NCBI RefSeq assembly: GCF_020882245.1
Contig: NC_083598.1
Location: 17,539,178 to 17,603,177, forward strand
Reading direction: 5' to 3'
Length of the DNA stretch: 64,000 bases
Source of the DNA: Rhopalosiphum padi
Taxonomy: Eukaryota > Arthropoda > Insecta > Hemiptera > Aphididae
The first letter of the stretch is position 1. The number at the start of each line of letters is the position of its first letter. Shown here in pieces: positions 13,464-27,008 of this stretch. The notes beneath the pieces are model-generated. The model ran no database searches and was not told the DNA's origin. It was given only the letters and a program-made list of their open reading frames with translations. The position numbers and the translations under genes are program-made.

Positions 13464-14645
13464 AGAGAAAAAAGAAACATTTACACCATACGGATCGGAT
13501 ATTTTTAAATAACGCTCGACTACCGAGAAAAAAAACACCTCACCATATTACATATTATTATAATGCAGTACGCACGCTGTGTACAGGTATATATAGCATT
13601 ATACGTCCGGATCGGAATGAACGCGGTTACAATCGCGAGGTTAATATATTGTCATGAATATATACGATTTATACGAACGAAACAGCAACAGTTTTCGGTG
13701 CATATTTTTGCATAATATTTAGACGTTTGTTTTTAAGAGCATATATTTCTGCGATAACCTTTAGATTATTTTGATGTGTGTTTGATATGGTTTTAGCACT
13801 CATATCATCACGACGATTAATACGATTATATTTAATACGAGTGTAGAATGTTTAGATATAACTATATATATATACCTAGCTATGTGCGTTGATTATTCGC
13901 CATTAGAATAAGTATACTGTATAGTCGTTATACAGTCGTGGATTCGTGGCCATCGGTATTAATTATACTTTGCAAATCCAATGAAAAAAATAAAATAATA
14001 AGTGCATGTTTTTATAGTGCACAATCGCGCGCGTGTCTTTAGATAATTTAAGATCAAGCTCAATAGTCGTACGCGTACAACGTATAGTCAAGCCCTGCAG
14101 CGCGCAATCCCTAGCGAAATTATTACCGTGTATAGACCGCCGTGATGGTACTCCGCACCACCCGGCACCGGCGACCGTCGTATTGTTTTAAACACTGCGT
14201 GTCTGTGTAATTATTATTATAAACGCTATTTGCATAATAATGTAATCGTATTGTACAGCGAGACGAACGCGCGTTATTAAAGTATCTTACGATAAAAGCC
14301 TATCGCGGTAACGATATTTACACACAATATTTTTTTATCGTGTATATACTATATGATATTATAATATAATATTATTTATTACCTATAAATAATATGCACA
14401 TATAATAATATACATATTCGTAAAGCTGCACTGGTCTGTGCCATCTATACTACGCCCCTTCGCCAGGGCCGCGACAGGTGAGGGACGTCTTGCCGGCGAG
14501 CGCAAACGTGTAATTAAACCTTATGCAAATATATCACACAATTATACGGTGTAATAATATATAGGCACAACACTGCTTCTCGTTGCAGCCGTTTCATCGC
14601 GGTTCTATAAGTATTCGCGATCCATCTGCGGAAACAAGCGGGTGT

Positions 14646-14679
14646 ACACACACACACACACACACACGCGCGCGCGCGC
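14646..14679. repeat. (AC)n-(CG)n tract, Z-DNA prone
   Basis: About eleven AC units run straight into six CG units, giving 34 bases of unbroken purine-pyrimidine alternation. Alternating CG and CA/TG runs are the sequences most able to flip to Z-DNA under negative supercoiling. The run itself is seen directly; the structure is inference. Confidence 0.9.
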
Positions 14680-15087
14680 AATAATTCGTGACGTGTGAGC
14701 ACGTGATGTGTACATAGGTGCGTATTATAAGTGTAAATACCTACCTTCAACAACAATAATGTACTTACGTCCGCGGTTCGCTGATGTACAGGTGTGTGAT
14801 AATTATAGGGACGTCTGCAGATGGGGTGACATTTTGGTTTTAAAATGGGCTGCTATAAATGTTTAGGCGCGCTAAACTATTCTATGTAGAAGTGAAAGTA
14901 TAATTCAGGTCAATTCGGGTTTTAAAATGTCGTACGAAACAGATTTACCGAAAGCCTACCGTATAATTATTTGGATTCCTGTTCGACTTGATGGCGATTT
15001 TCTTCATCTCTCTTTTCAAGTATTCCGAGAAATTTCAAAATACGCATCATTTCTGGAGTTACTGAAATCTGAAAGCGTATCGATACG

Positions 15088-15146
15088 TATATATATATAT
15101 ATATATATAATATATGTCGTGTGTTAAGTGTGTGTGTGTGTGTGTG
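15088..15146. repeat. (AT)n and (GT)n microsatellites
   Basis: An AT run at 15088-15109 and a GT run at 15128-15146, separated by 18 bases. Confidence 0.92.
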
Positions 15147-17857
15147 GGTAGGGCTTGGACCCTATAATATGAGCAATATTGCTGCACAAGTCCGGCCGTG
15201 GGTGTTTAAGTATAATCGATGATATATTATATATAACATTATCCCGAAGTAAGATTATACATATAGATGATAGATACACCTGCCGTGGCACGCGCATTAC
15301 AATCGTTGCGTACGAGTTTGGTCAGAGTAGGTATATTATGATGATATTAATCGATATCGTGGCACGAATAGTTGCACAGTGTTATTAAAATACCATAAAG
15401 ATACAACCGATATCGATCTAAACGACGGTAAGTATTATAAATAACGGGTCATTACGCGAAAATGGGTTTACGCGCGAGCAGGACGATCGGATAAAATATT
15501 TGGAAGCTAAATCCAGCGTGTAATGTCAACTTCGGCCGAATCGATTTTACTTTCGTATAAAGCGTATTTGTACGCATACGCACATCACATATTACGTCAA
15601 ACACGCGTACATTAGTGGTATACCTATACGCTCTGATTGTTATCCTTTTAATTATTCTCGTGTATATACGTACTATGACGTATTTATGTGGCGATAGATA
15701 TTCACCGCATAACGATTTATTTTTTTATACATAAATTATATCGGTGAGAGTGGTGAAGACTATCGTGTAAATCAATATCGAACGCGTCCAAGTGCATATA
15801 CGCGTATTGTCCTTCGCACGGTGCGAATGCGTGAATATAGATCATGTTATGGAAATGTACGCGCCTCTATTTAGTTTTCGTACCTTTTTGTATTATTGAA
15901 TAAACAAGATCTTATATATTTGCATCTCGTATATCACTATGTACCACCCATACTGCACGCATTAGGCGCATTGCAAACGCGAATAAAACGTTTAATCTTA
16001 TTGATGAAAAATCTGAAATCGCGTCGAGTACACCAACAAATGGTTATGCTATAGGGTACACACGAGGCATATTATAACATCATACATCAATACATCATCG
16101 TTATTATAAATACTTGACCTTCTATAGCTGTTATGGCAATTACGTTTTATGTCTATCACGTTTATTGCCGTGTGCAGTGCTGCATGCATTCAGAAGGCTG
16201 TAAGTGTTACGTACCAGTCGAGTTGTATAAATACACCTAAGGTAAAATATACCTGGGCAAAGGATAAAATCTCGCAAGAAAATTAACAGCGGCGTAATGA
16301 AATTATCAAACAGCCGAGCCGGTAGTTGTATATCTGTTTTAGTTAAGGCGACTCGAAACGAAATTAAATCTAATTATCTGACCGACAAACGTAAAATGTG
16401 TATACAGTGATTTTTTTTGATCGACAAAGTGGTCAATCTATTATTTAGGCTTAGGCTTATTTTTTGTGTATCTAACCTTAGTGCGTACGAGTAGTAATCG
16501 TTGTTTTAAATAATAGTAAAAACGAATAATGGTTGCAAAAAATGTTTTAAAATTCCATATAGATAAAACTAGTTTACACGTGTATAGCGTTTAGGAAAAT
16601 ATTACGGAATGAGTTAGGCAAGTGTGAGCGTACAAAAATATGTACAGGCTACGATGATTTATTAGAAAAAAAGTACAAAGATTATTATCTAATGAACTAT
16701 GCGTTAACTGACAATAGAATATTAATTAGTGTTAAAGAAAAGTTCGTTATTGTACAGGTCATCAAAACACTTCAAAGAATCAAATTAAATGAAATATAAA
16801 GATTATGCAAAATTATAATACTCAATACATATTTTAATTATAGTAAATTTTATTGGATGTAAAACTATAATATTTTATGGAGCAACGAGGAAAACAAAAT
16901 AAAATATTACTAAAATACCGCCACGGCGGCGTATGAATACTATGAAGTATTATGGATTGACTTTGAAACTTATATTCCGATAACAGCAGAGAATTAATGT
17001 AACAGTATATACACTCATGCGTATTTGAAATTAAAAATTAATCTTAATTACGATATTATGCTTAACGCATTATATAATGTGCACAGTATTCAATAATATA
17101 ATAACGTGATGTAATAATGTTACAAAACTATATGAAATATTGTGTATTATCAGGTATTCGATTGTTTCCATACGATTTAACATGATCGATAATTTTTATA
17201 TTCGAGCCGGACGGGACAATCATCGGAAATATACTTAACACTTACTTACGATATTTTATTATACAGTAACAAGTTTATAATCCACTCAGGAAAACTATTT
17301 TATTTGTACATCTGTGGCGTGTAAAACGGATTTTGACGAAATGTTTAACCAACGCCGTCTAACGTTCAAAATGGCTCCCTCGTGATTTCCACCCCTTATT
17401 GGATCAATATTTCACTTTAACCGTTTTAATTTATTGCGAGGGCACTGCTCGACGGATTTCGCTAGGACTGCATGGTACCTATCTAGCATAAAGGAAATGT
17501 ATACGAGTGTGTTATAATAATTATTAGGTATTGGACAACTGTACATATCAAAATATGCGCACTCGCGAATAGGTCGGCAAATCATGATATTCGTTGTGTC
17601 GATTTTTAACGCGTACTCTATATAATATGTGGTAAATTAAATCCACAAACAAATTGGTTTATCTCGGAAAAAAAAAACGCATCACCTTATGACTTGTACA
17701 GTGTGATTACAGTTTATCACCATAACCACCGTAGGTAGGTACATTGTAAACCGGTCGTAAATAATTATCGTGTACATCTTTTTATAGTATATATTTAACG
17801 CGTTCGTTAAACCTATTTTAATTGGTTTCGAACACACAAATGATGATGATAATACAG

Positions 17858-17878
17858 TAATAATAATAATAATAATAA
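17858..17878. repeat. (TAA)n microsatellite
   Basis: Seven TAA units. Confidence 0.92.
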
Positions 17879-18549
17879 CATGAGTATTTTGGTGTCTCGG
17901 TACTTTATGGTATTACGCAACGCGAATATGTACAAATCATTATTATACGTATAGTGGTGATATATTATTATAATAATACCCATTATATTCTATACCCATA
18001 CGCGTAAACAGACAGTATTTGCGCGACTGTGGAGACATAATGTAGTAGGTACTTTGACCTTTAGATTTTTCGACAAAAATAAAAAAATAAAATAAAATAC
18101 ACTGAATAAAAATAGAGCTCCGTAATGATTTTTAAATTGTAATGCCCGCTCCTTGGACTGGTGACAAGACTCGGTCGTACAGAATATATAGGTACGACGT
18201 ACGTATAATAATGTTATAAAATAATATAACAACAATGGTAAAGTGGTATATAATATTACAACAGACACGGTATATAATAATAATATGTACAGCGAAACAC
18301 CTGGTCTCGCCTGTGCGCGCATATAATATGTAAGAATACAAGCTGCAGATATCATTGAACGGATCGACCGTTATATTCGTGTCCCCTACTAAAAACGCGT
18401 CCAACAAAGACATTTCATTATTATTCGTATTTTTTAGTTTTCACCGCGTATAATAATATATGTATATACACGCAATATGACTGCCGGTTGCTGTGCACCG
18501 AGCGATGGCCGGACGGTTCGTCGTCTCCGGCGATGTTTAGCGAAAACGT

Positions 18550-18569
18550 GTATATATATATATATATAT
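18550..18569. repeat. (TA)n microsatellite
   Basis: Ten uninterrupted TA units. Confidence 0.92.
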
Positions 18570-20150
18570 GGTTCATATACTTACAACGTTTTATAAATAT
18601 TTAAACGATTTCTAAAATAATGTTAAGAATGTCGGCTCATGCTACAAATTACAATACACTACAAAAAGTTTTCGTTCGAGTTGAAAATATTTTGAGAACT
18701 CGGGTATAAACGTTTCGCTCGATATTATTTATATTTATATATAAGCGCCACAAGGTCTCAGAGCAATGCGCGCGCTTAAATATTTAACTCAATTTTCAAG
18801 CACATTTTTCTGGAATCGTAAAACTACTCTTCGATTAACAATAAACCTTATACGTTTTCCGTTGTGTTATAAGGTATATAAAAGTCATCGGAGATGATAC
18901 GCAATTATACTTCTTGTAGTTAAGTGTTTATACATTTTATATTTTATTTGTATTATTTTTTTTTTATGCGTCAAAAAATCATGGGACTATACGTTTAGTA
19001 ATAAAATCATTATTGACGTTTTGGTGTTTATAATAATTGCCTTACAAAATATAATAAAATATTATAAAGTTCGTCTGTGCTGTCTCGTAAATATGAAATG
19101 AAAAAACAAACAATTGAGGAACCTAAAAATAACATTAAATTTAATATAATATGTAATAATGTAATATTATTACCTATATTATATTATGTTATTATACGTT
19201 ATGTATTATATTCTCAAATTTCTATGTCCTCCTTCGTTATAAAATTGGATTTATGTCTTGCACTAAACATTGTCGTCGGGTAAATGGCGTGGGTTCTCTG
19301 TAATCGAGTTGGTATAATATTATATTGTGTATTTATGTATTATTTACTTAGTTTGTTTCAAACCGTACAGTTTAGTTAGGATCGTTCGTAATAGGTACCT
19401 TTAATTTTTATCAATACCGTTGCAAATTCAATTTAACCTAGTTTCGTTGATTTAAATAACGCGTTGTTATTATTTCATAATTATTTGCTTAAAATATAGA
19501 TATAAATTATTAGGTATTATACAGGTACATATACCAACTTGACTACTGTGCCCTAAAACAACAGCAGCAACACAATATGCATTCCGTTCTACAATTGCAT
19601 TGTGATCAATAATATATAGCGTAGAACGATTAAATAAAACAAACATTTTTATGTGCATCGATAAATTGTTAAAATCATCTTGTTAAAATCAATTCCTCGA
19701 TCCTTGTGTACATTATTGATATATTATTATGTAATAATAATATATTATCACGTATAACGCTTAATGCCTACGATATAAAACAATTAACGTTACATTGTAT
19801 CGTTATAGATCCCCAGCGGAACAAATTACGTTTTTCGTACGCGATGATAATCGCTTTCAGATTTAATACGATAAATGTTAATGTACACGCCTCTTATACA
19901 TCCGTTCACGTGGCCCACCCAAATAAAGTATCGTAGGTAGTCCCTGTTGTAACCCCGTGACGATCAAAATATGTATGTATGTGCCAAATATGTCTGTTTT
20001 TTAATTTTTTATATTTAAAACATACTTTAGGCCACCAATAAACATTATTCAATGATTAATATATACAATATCTTATCTCGGACACATACATATGGTCATC
20101 ACGTTTAAGACTACATAATAATATAATATACCCAATAATATTAGTAATAT

Positions 20151-20300
20151 TTTATTTATTTATTTAAATTTTGACTGAACATAAGGTCCAAGTACAGTAT
20201 AGTAATATAATAGTACAATAACTATACAATATTGACAATGTTATTAATAAAACAAATGATACAAATAACAATAATAATAGATAATAATATTAAAAACCAT
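20151..20300 (-). mobile_element. LINE 3' end remnant (non-LTR retrotransposon)
   Basis: On the plus strand, TTTA repeats at 20151-20166 are followed by TTGACTGAACATAAGGTCCAA and then an ACAAT-rich stretch. Read on the minus strand this is an A-rich 3' untranslated region, a TTGGACCTTATGTTCAGTC motif and an (AAAT)n tail. The motif matches the corresponding position of the LINE at 42436-42888 (TTGGATCATATGATCCGTTG) at about 14 of 19 bases, which supports a shared family. No coding part survives. The inner boundary is a guess, as the A-rich region fades into background near 20300-20345. Confidence 0.45.
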
Positions 20301-20900
20301 TAAAAACATAAAAATATATTCATATTATAATTGAAAGATTCCAAATAAGTAAAGTTAAATAAATAAAGTTTTTCATCGTCAGCTAATGACGTTATTTTAT
20401 TGATAGGTAAAATTTAGATAGGTTGATTTTATTGGTATTACACTATTTATGTAGCTGAGTGCTGATACATATATGCATTTTGGTCTAATGTATAAAATAT
20501 TCAAGTTATAGTTATTTATTTATAAAAATTAATTGATGCGTAATTATTAATATTTTTTTAAAATTATATTCCATAGCTATAATATGCAGAACTTATCATA
20601 ACAATAATATATTAAGTTACATTATTCCTACTCCTACTCAAATTGAATTCGATTATTTTATTCGATATAGTTTTGCGAAATGAAAATTACAAACAAAATA
20701 TTAATAAAATGTTTTTTAAATAAAAACGTTCTCTTCTAATGACACAATTATAAAAGAAAAAAAAAAAGGAGCTCTATTCCCATACTGTCTCCCACATTAA
20801 TTGAAGTGTTGATGAAAAGACTTGTGCTCTACACACAAAAACAAAAAAAATACGAAGATTTAATGTAAAATCTGTTATATTCGAATCCAGTATTGAGGAA
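20301..20900. other. AT-rich non-coding tract
   Basis: No feature recognised between the LINE remnant and the next CpG-richer island. An A-run at 20756-20767 is the only simple repeat. Confidence 0.65.
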
Positions 20901-21279
20901 CTTATTAACTTCGAGAACATTCATAGTGTAATAAAGTGTACAATGTACATAGAGCAGCTGATATTATACTATAGTATAATAATGATATAATATACTTTAA
21001 CCGATACGGTAATACGTAGTATAATGCAATGTATGAGCCGAGACGGCGGAGGTGTGTTTTTTGTTCCGTATTGAAAAACGAAAACATTTTGGCGGCGGAC
21101 AAGTAAATGGGATACGTGTATGTACAATATTATTATCTATCTATACATTTATGTAATATAATATATATATATATGTACGGCAATACGATATATTGTGGAC
21201 TTGTCTGCGGTGCGACGCGCGTACATTCGTTTATTATTATAATATATTACATAATATGGCTTTTTGTGAGCGGCAAACG

Positions 21280-21329
21280 AAGACGGAGAAGAAAAAGAAA
21301 AAGAAAAAGAAGAAGAAGCAGAAAAAGGG
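21280..21329 (+). repeat. Purine-only (GAAAAA/GAA)n-like tract
   Basis: Almost pure A/G for 50 bases with GAAAAA and GAA units and a single C near 21319. Homopurine tracts of this kind can form triplex DNA. Confidence 0.8.
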
Positions 21330-21788
21330 CCAAAAATATTTAGACGTTCGGTCGCAAACGAACAAAACCTCCACCGTCTCCTCCGCCACTAACACCGACC
21401 GCCGCCTCCTACTGCACCTATACTCGGTTAACCGTATATACCTATAACGTACAGGACAAAGAACTATTGTGTTCGATTCGAGTTTAGAAAACCGAGGAGA
21501 CCTTATCGTTTGCGCAACATACGAATCTCGAGCGCAAATCGTATAAGCCACGGGAGAAATATAATTGACGCGTTATTCGGGATACCAATATATACGAACC
21601 AGGACATTACATATTATCAGAACACGGTGTGTGACGTCTGTATATCCGCAATACCCTACTACGCGCCATACGGAATTAAGTCTATAAACTCTCCGCAGTT
21701 TCGATATAATTATCATACGTTACTATTATTATTGAGGACTGCCCATACCCTAAACACTGTCGGTGTGCGGTCGGTTTGGCGACTGTAT

Positions 21789-21806
21789 AAAAAAAAAAAA
21801 AAAAAA
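21789..21806 (+). repeat. Poly-A run (about 18 A)
   Basis: An uninterrupted A run. It could be a retroposon tail or simple slippage; no duplication of flanking bases was found. Confidence 0.9.
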
Positions 21807-22450
21807 CAAGTGGTTTTAAAATTTAAATTACGATAACACCGATTCCCCGGACATGATATTTCGTATATACCTACACTTATAACAGTCATATTATATCGCC
21901 AAGGTCGATTTTCGAACCAAATCGTATTTTATTACCGTTTGTGTGTCGTTCCGTTTCAACTATAATAAACGTCTATCGTGTACGTATATAACTACTACAC
22001 TGCTGCGGCGGCGGCGCGTTCCATGACGAAAACGATTAAATGCATATAAACATATAAGAATCTTACTTTACTCGTGTAATCTAACGCATAACCATTGGAT
22101 AAAAATCTGATGTAGTGATGTTACAGATTTAAAGACACGTAGAAAAATAAATATTATCGCGATTCGACTGCGCGAGATCGACATAACCGTTTTAACACTG
22201 CGGAAACAGGTGACCAGAAATAATTAATGCCAATTAACCTGTAAGTAATAGTACTGTATTGTTTTGACGCGTATGCTATTTTATATTATATTACACAGAT
22301 CGATGAAGACAGATGTCATTATTCTTCATAATGCGTTAAAATTTAGTAGCGGTGTCGAAAAATGATCTATTGCGTGAGGTGCGCATAATTTTCCAACTAA
22401 GGCTTATCGCAAAAATCGATTTACACGAATACGTCATTAACTGATTTAAA

Positions 22451-25400
22451 ATTAGGGTGCGTATATAAGTACGGCAATACCATAGCGTAGTTGTTAAATG
22501 CATGGACGTGAACGTGATTCTTATTATGTAATCATATAGAATATAATAATATAATATTATGAGAGTTTCACATTGTGGAGGAATGCATTACTTCGATCGT
22601 AATCGGTCAAACACTGCTACTTCCGGCTTTGAATTAGAATTGCAAAAATTAAAACAGAATAATAAAAAATAAAAAACTCTGATACACAATAAAATAACAG
22701 GTACCTATATATAGGTACAACTGTGCAAAATGTTTTATAAAGGAAATGAATATTTTAGAATTGAATTTTTGCATGAATTGCACATTTTTCTAGGTATACG
22801 TATAGTATAATTGTTGCGTGACTTATAAATTACGTTTATTTTGAAATTATATACATCTCTTCAAGTACTGTACTTCAAAAAACTAATTTCCATTATAGAT
22901 ATATATACGCTGATAAATGTACACTCTGTATTTTAATATTCACTGGTATAGTTTAAATTGGAACACGTTAATTAGTTTTGTCTAGTTTGTAGGTCAATGG
23001 GTGCATACAATTTCATTATATTTTAGCAGCGATACTAAAATACACAACACTGCTACTGCTTGCGCTGATGCAAGTCGCTTTGACTTTTATATTATACATA
23101 ATATTATTATTATAAAATACCACTACGCGTGTGCCGTTGCGGTTATAACATACTTTAAAACAGTGTTATTTAGGATATTTATATACATTACACTTCTACT
23201 ACCTACTATCTTGGAAAAACAGTGGCGAACAGTGTAGAGCACTGTCTCTGAAGCGTGGGTACGCTCATAATAAAGTACATAAATTAAACATAAAATATGA
23301 CCTAAATAATTATTTATATATTTTTTTAAAACAAACCGTATCGAAAGCCAATATGACAATATTATATACGAGTAGGAGTAGCTACTAACAATACAATGGT
23401 AAATCATATTAAATTAAAATAATCATATTTATTTAATAATTCGGTATTTTCTTTTACTTTTATTTTTCTTTTCTTTATAAATGAAATCTATACTTATGGC
23501 TAGTTTTCTTCCCTTTACAACAAAATATGTTTTAGTCACTTAATCGCTGGAAACATAGAGTGGAAATGTCGTAACAAATTTAATACGCTGACGGGCTGTA
23601 GTTATGCATTTTGTAGTATATTACGTGGCATACGTGCGAGTTATATAAAACAATATATTCTTCAATAAATATTATTCTCTGTATGATAACGCGAATGAAT
23701 TTAAAAATACAGTCGGCGAAGAAATCAACAGCTTAAATGACGATTTAATATTACTGCACGTTTTGGATAAATCATTTTTACTCGATGTGTGAAACGGCAT
23801 CATAGTATATTATGATATGTTTTATTGCGTTAGTTGTTCAATGTGCAAAATTGTTACGTTCGGAAGACACTTCAAAGAAAAAGGAAATACCCAAGTAATC
23901 AAATTGTAAATGTTTACACAAACCACACGGCGCAATCTTGCTGTATTAAGTTTTTCATACTTTACAAACACATTTTACATGTTTTTTAGCAATTATATTT
24001 AATCAATATTTTAATGGTTTATTTACAGCGTATAAATATACATGGGCTTACAAATCAAATATATAAATACCGATATAGAATGCTCTTGGAACTCAAATCG
24101 GATTTAAATACCATGTACTCATCACACCTGTCACATAGACATTAAAGTTATTTATATTTTCGTGGTCAACAATAATATAGTGAGATTAAAATATTACATA
24201 ACCATATTATAGATTTAATAACAATAAATATTAAAATATATACTGTTGTTTTCTAAATTATTGTTTATTATATGTTTATTTTATAATATATATATATATA
24301 TTTATTTATGTTAATATTATGTAAACATTATAAATACAAGGACGACACCGAAAAACAACACCAAAATGAATAAATAAAAATGTGTAATTAGTAACGACAT
24401 CAGCTGTTCCCCCTTCCTTACCGACAACACGCGAATGCATTAGAGTTCAATGAATGAGTGGAGGATTATTATTATGTGTGGGATATGCAAAAGGGTGGAT
24501 CGACTCATCCCCAACAATCGACTGAAGTGAGACGGTGGCGTTGATAAAACCCTCGTGTGGTTACTCGACCGGATGTATGTTTCGACTGTATCAGCTGCCG
24601 TTTATGTATCATAGCCTACACAATATACACATGTAATATTATCTACCATAAACGCTGATTTCGAAAATCGGAAGTTCTTCTCAGGGCGTTGATTACTGAG
24701 AAATTCATTTTATTTTACCGTCGAATTCAACTGCAAATTTATATTAATTGGTAAAAACAAAACGAAAATGAAATCGATACCGTCGAGTTGTAATAAAAAC
24801 CACCGTTTGTTCGAATTTATCCTCGAGACAAGAGTTAAACCGCGATGGCGTAGTGATACAATGAAAATAAATCAACCATTTTAATAAGTATAGACACATA
24901 TTGTGGTATTTACGAACACTACTGCAGCCGAAGATATATTTAATTTTATAGATTTAGGTACGTATATCACAAGTCAACACCAGCTCGGTACTATTATAAC
25001 TTCTGGTTAATATTTCTACGGTGCACATTTTAATATTATTAAATAGAGAATATTTTATTGTGCTATCATGGTTGATAGTAAAATAGCTAATTTTAATTGT
25101 CGTATTTTTTTCACTTCCTTTCTATACGTGTTGGCGTAAAATGTGTTAAAAATGTAATCTGTGTGTACTTAACGCGCAACGTTTAACTACTGTATAAATG
25201 CAATGTTAATGTTTAATACATAAGCTGCGTAGATTTTTATAAGTCATACAGAATTACATATAATTAATGTAAAATATTAAACAATTTTATTTGTATTTTA
25301 TAATATAAAAACATAATTTTATTATTGCTAAATAATACAAAAATTTAAAGCCGTAAAAATTATTCCTGCAGGTAGGTATATAGTGACGTAGAGTAATAAT

Positions 25401-26100
25401 ATAATGTATATAGTGCGAATATAAATAAATGGTTAGATATGTGAATAAATACACGAAAAAATTACATATTTTATTATTTCATTATGAAATTGTTTTTTTT
25501 TCTGTAAATTCAGTCAGTAATGTGTTGCGCATTACGTAATTAAAATGTATATACCTCACTAACGTAATTAAAAATGTGCTCAAGTTCCCGAGGGCTTATG
25601 TATACATTCATATAATAACGAATCGCTGAAGAGCTATAGTATGCATCGTAACTCGTAAGAACTATTTTAAATAATATGGTTTAATTATATTATTATAAAT
25701 GCTTATAAATTATATAAATAATATAACATATAGGTAAGTATATATGCTATACGCAATACGTGCTTAAATAAATCGTAAAGACCAACTGATAAAAAATATA
25801 TTTCTCTGTTTATTCATGTGTTTATTTGTATTTACTGTAACATTTGCTATGTTTTTACTGTTAATATGATTCGTATTATTATTTACTAATGTGTAGAACG
25901 CGATACAGTATGATATGTAGAAGTATGAATGCGAAGTATTATACTTTATTATTTCGCATGCAGAATAAAGAGATAGCGAAAGAGTGGAGAAAAAAAGTCA
26001 TTTTTATAATAATTATTTACTTAATAATAATTATTACGGTCTTTTCTAAACAGTTGTCGGGATAGTGTACCGTATATAATAAAACAATAAACGTTGAATA
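22451..26100. other. AT-rich non-coding tract
   Basis: No gene found. A perfect 18-bp palindrome at 22701-22718 is listed separately. The patch 23540-23640 is less AT-rich but has no motif I can name. A (TA)n run lies at 24286-24301. Confidence 0.62.
22701..22718. repeat. Perfect 18-bp palindrome of TACCTA/TAGGTA
   Basis: GTACCTATA followed by its reverse complement TATAGGTAC. It joins two copies of the hexamer that is over-represented across the window. Confidence 0.9.
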
Positions 26101-26356
26101 CGCGTATATTATAATATTATTATTACTATTGTAATTATATTATTGTCTCGTCGTTTGCGAACTAGTGCAGGGAATAAACTATAATAATACGAACGGACGT
26201 ACGGCGCAAACGAAAGCGGTGAAAAGAGGGTGAAAGAGAACGTCGAAAATATTTTTCCGGTTTATTATCGTCGCGTAGCCATCGGTTTTCGGCGTTTAAA
26301 TAATTTACCGTCATAATATATAGTATAGTATATATTCTACTGCAGCGCAGCAACAT

Positions 26357-26357
<1 letters not shown>

Positions 26358-26412
<55 letters not shown>
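26358..26412. repeat. (AGT)n microsatellite, about 18 units
   Basis: An uninterrupted trinucleotide run of 55 bases, followed by a degenerate TAGTAGTT. One of the two longest simple repeats in the window. Confidence 0.95.
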
Positions 26413-26518
26413 TAGTAGTTGAGCCTTCAGCCTTTAGAACCGTATACCAATAAAAGGGTCTAAGGCGGTGGCAATAACAGCCCTCCTAACTCGAGCGCGC
26501 GTGTGCGCACGCGTGAAT

Positions 26519-26543
26519 GTGTGTGTGTCTGTGTGTGTGTGTT
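26519..26543. repeat. Imperfect (GT)n microsatellite
   Basis: GT repeats with one C interruption, preceded at 26490-26515 by an alternating GCGCGCGTGTGCGCACGCGTG-like stretch that is also Z-DNA prone. Confidence 0.85.
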
Positions 26544-26608
26544 TGTCCGTAAAAGACCCCTCTTGGAATGGAGGCATAAAAAAAAAAAAGGAAAGAGAAA
26601 TTTAGCAA

Positions 26609-26632
26609 GAGAGAGAGAGAGAGAGAGAGAGA
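26609..26632. repeat. (GA)n microsatellite
   Basis: About twelve GA units, preceded by an A-rich purine tract from 26578. Confidence 0.92.
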
Positions 26633-26721
26633 CAGTGAGAGAAGGAAGACTATGACAAAGTGAGCAGTGCGCGTCTCATCCCCGACACAAACTCTCACGC
26701 GCACGCACGCAATCTGTACAC

Positions 26722-26724
<3 letters not shown>

Positions 26725-26751
<27 letters not shown>
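26725..26751. repeat. (ATT)n microsatellite
   Basis: Nine ATT units. Confidence 0.93.
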
Positions 26752-26755
<4 letters not shown>

Positions 26756-26956
26756 GAGCGCTCACACAAAAACCTACCCGTGTAATCGACCACCCTCTAT
26801 ACACACACTAATTGTTGCGCATTTACACGTAAATACGCACACACACACGAGTACACCGACCCCACACAAAAAGCTATCGGTCCCCGCCGCGCCGTGTTGA
26901 TAGGTCACAGCGACGAGTGTTGGACATTTTACGCCCGCGGCCGGTTAGGCACCACC

Positions 26957-27008
26957 TATATATATATATATATATACACATTATATATTATGTGTGTGTG
27001 TGTGTGTG
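26957..27008. repeat. (TA)n and (GT)n microsatellites
   Basis: TA run at 26957-26976 and GT run at 26991-27008, separated by 14 bases. The order and spacing resemble the AT/GT pair at 15088-15146. Confidence 0.92.

Larger units (their letters stand above)
12181..15800. other. CpG-richer island with many microsatellites
   Basis: CG dinucleotides are frequent here, in contrast to the flanks. Several microsatellites, a G-rich tract and alternating purine-pyrimidine runs lie within 3.6 kb. No confident gene is present. A strong donor-like CAG|GTGAGG sits at 14477|14478 on the plus strand, and a 46-nt exon-like segment lies on the minus strand at 14769-14814. Such islands in insect genomes often mark promoters or enhancers, but no transcription start can be assigned from sequence alone. 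Confidence 0.5.
15801..20150. other. AT-rich non-coding tract
   Basis: No gene found. A 35-codon cysteine-containing frame at 16133-16240 is discussed as a finding. The frame at 17990-18355 on the minus strand is the longest in the window (121 codons) but is low in complexity (Tyr/Leu/Ile-rich) and overlaps a similar frame, so it is not called. A TATATAAAAG TATA-box-like motif is at about 18875-18884, without other promoter support. Confidence 0.6.
20901..22450. other. CpG-richer island, purine-rich runs, no confident gene
   Basis: CG content rises and two or three overlapping open frames of 84 to 108 codons appear on both strands. They owe part of their length to a purine tract at 21280-21329 and an A18 run at 21789-21806, and none has a recognisable domain. 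The plus-strand frame 21510-21836 ends in a lysine run encoded by the A-tract. The poly-A run suggested a retrocopy, but no parent gene or target-site duplication is visible. Confidence 0.45.

Noticed and set aside
17990..18355. Longest open frame in the window (121 codons, minus strand)
   Set aside because: Low complexity (Tyr, Leu, Ile, Val), overlaps another frame of similar length, and no start or splice support.
21510..21836. 108-codon frame ending at an A18 run, considered as a retrocopied gene
   Set aside because: No recognisable parent protein, no target-site duplication found, and the final residues are just the A-run.
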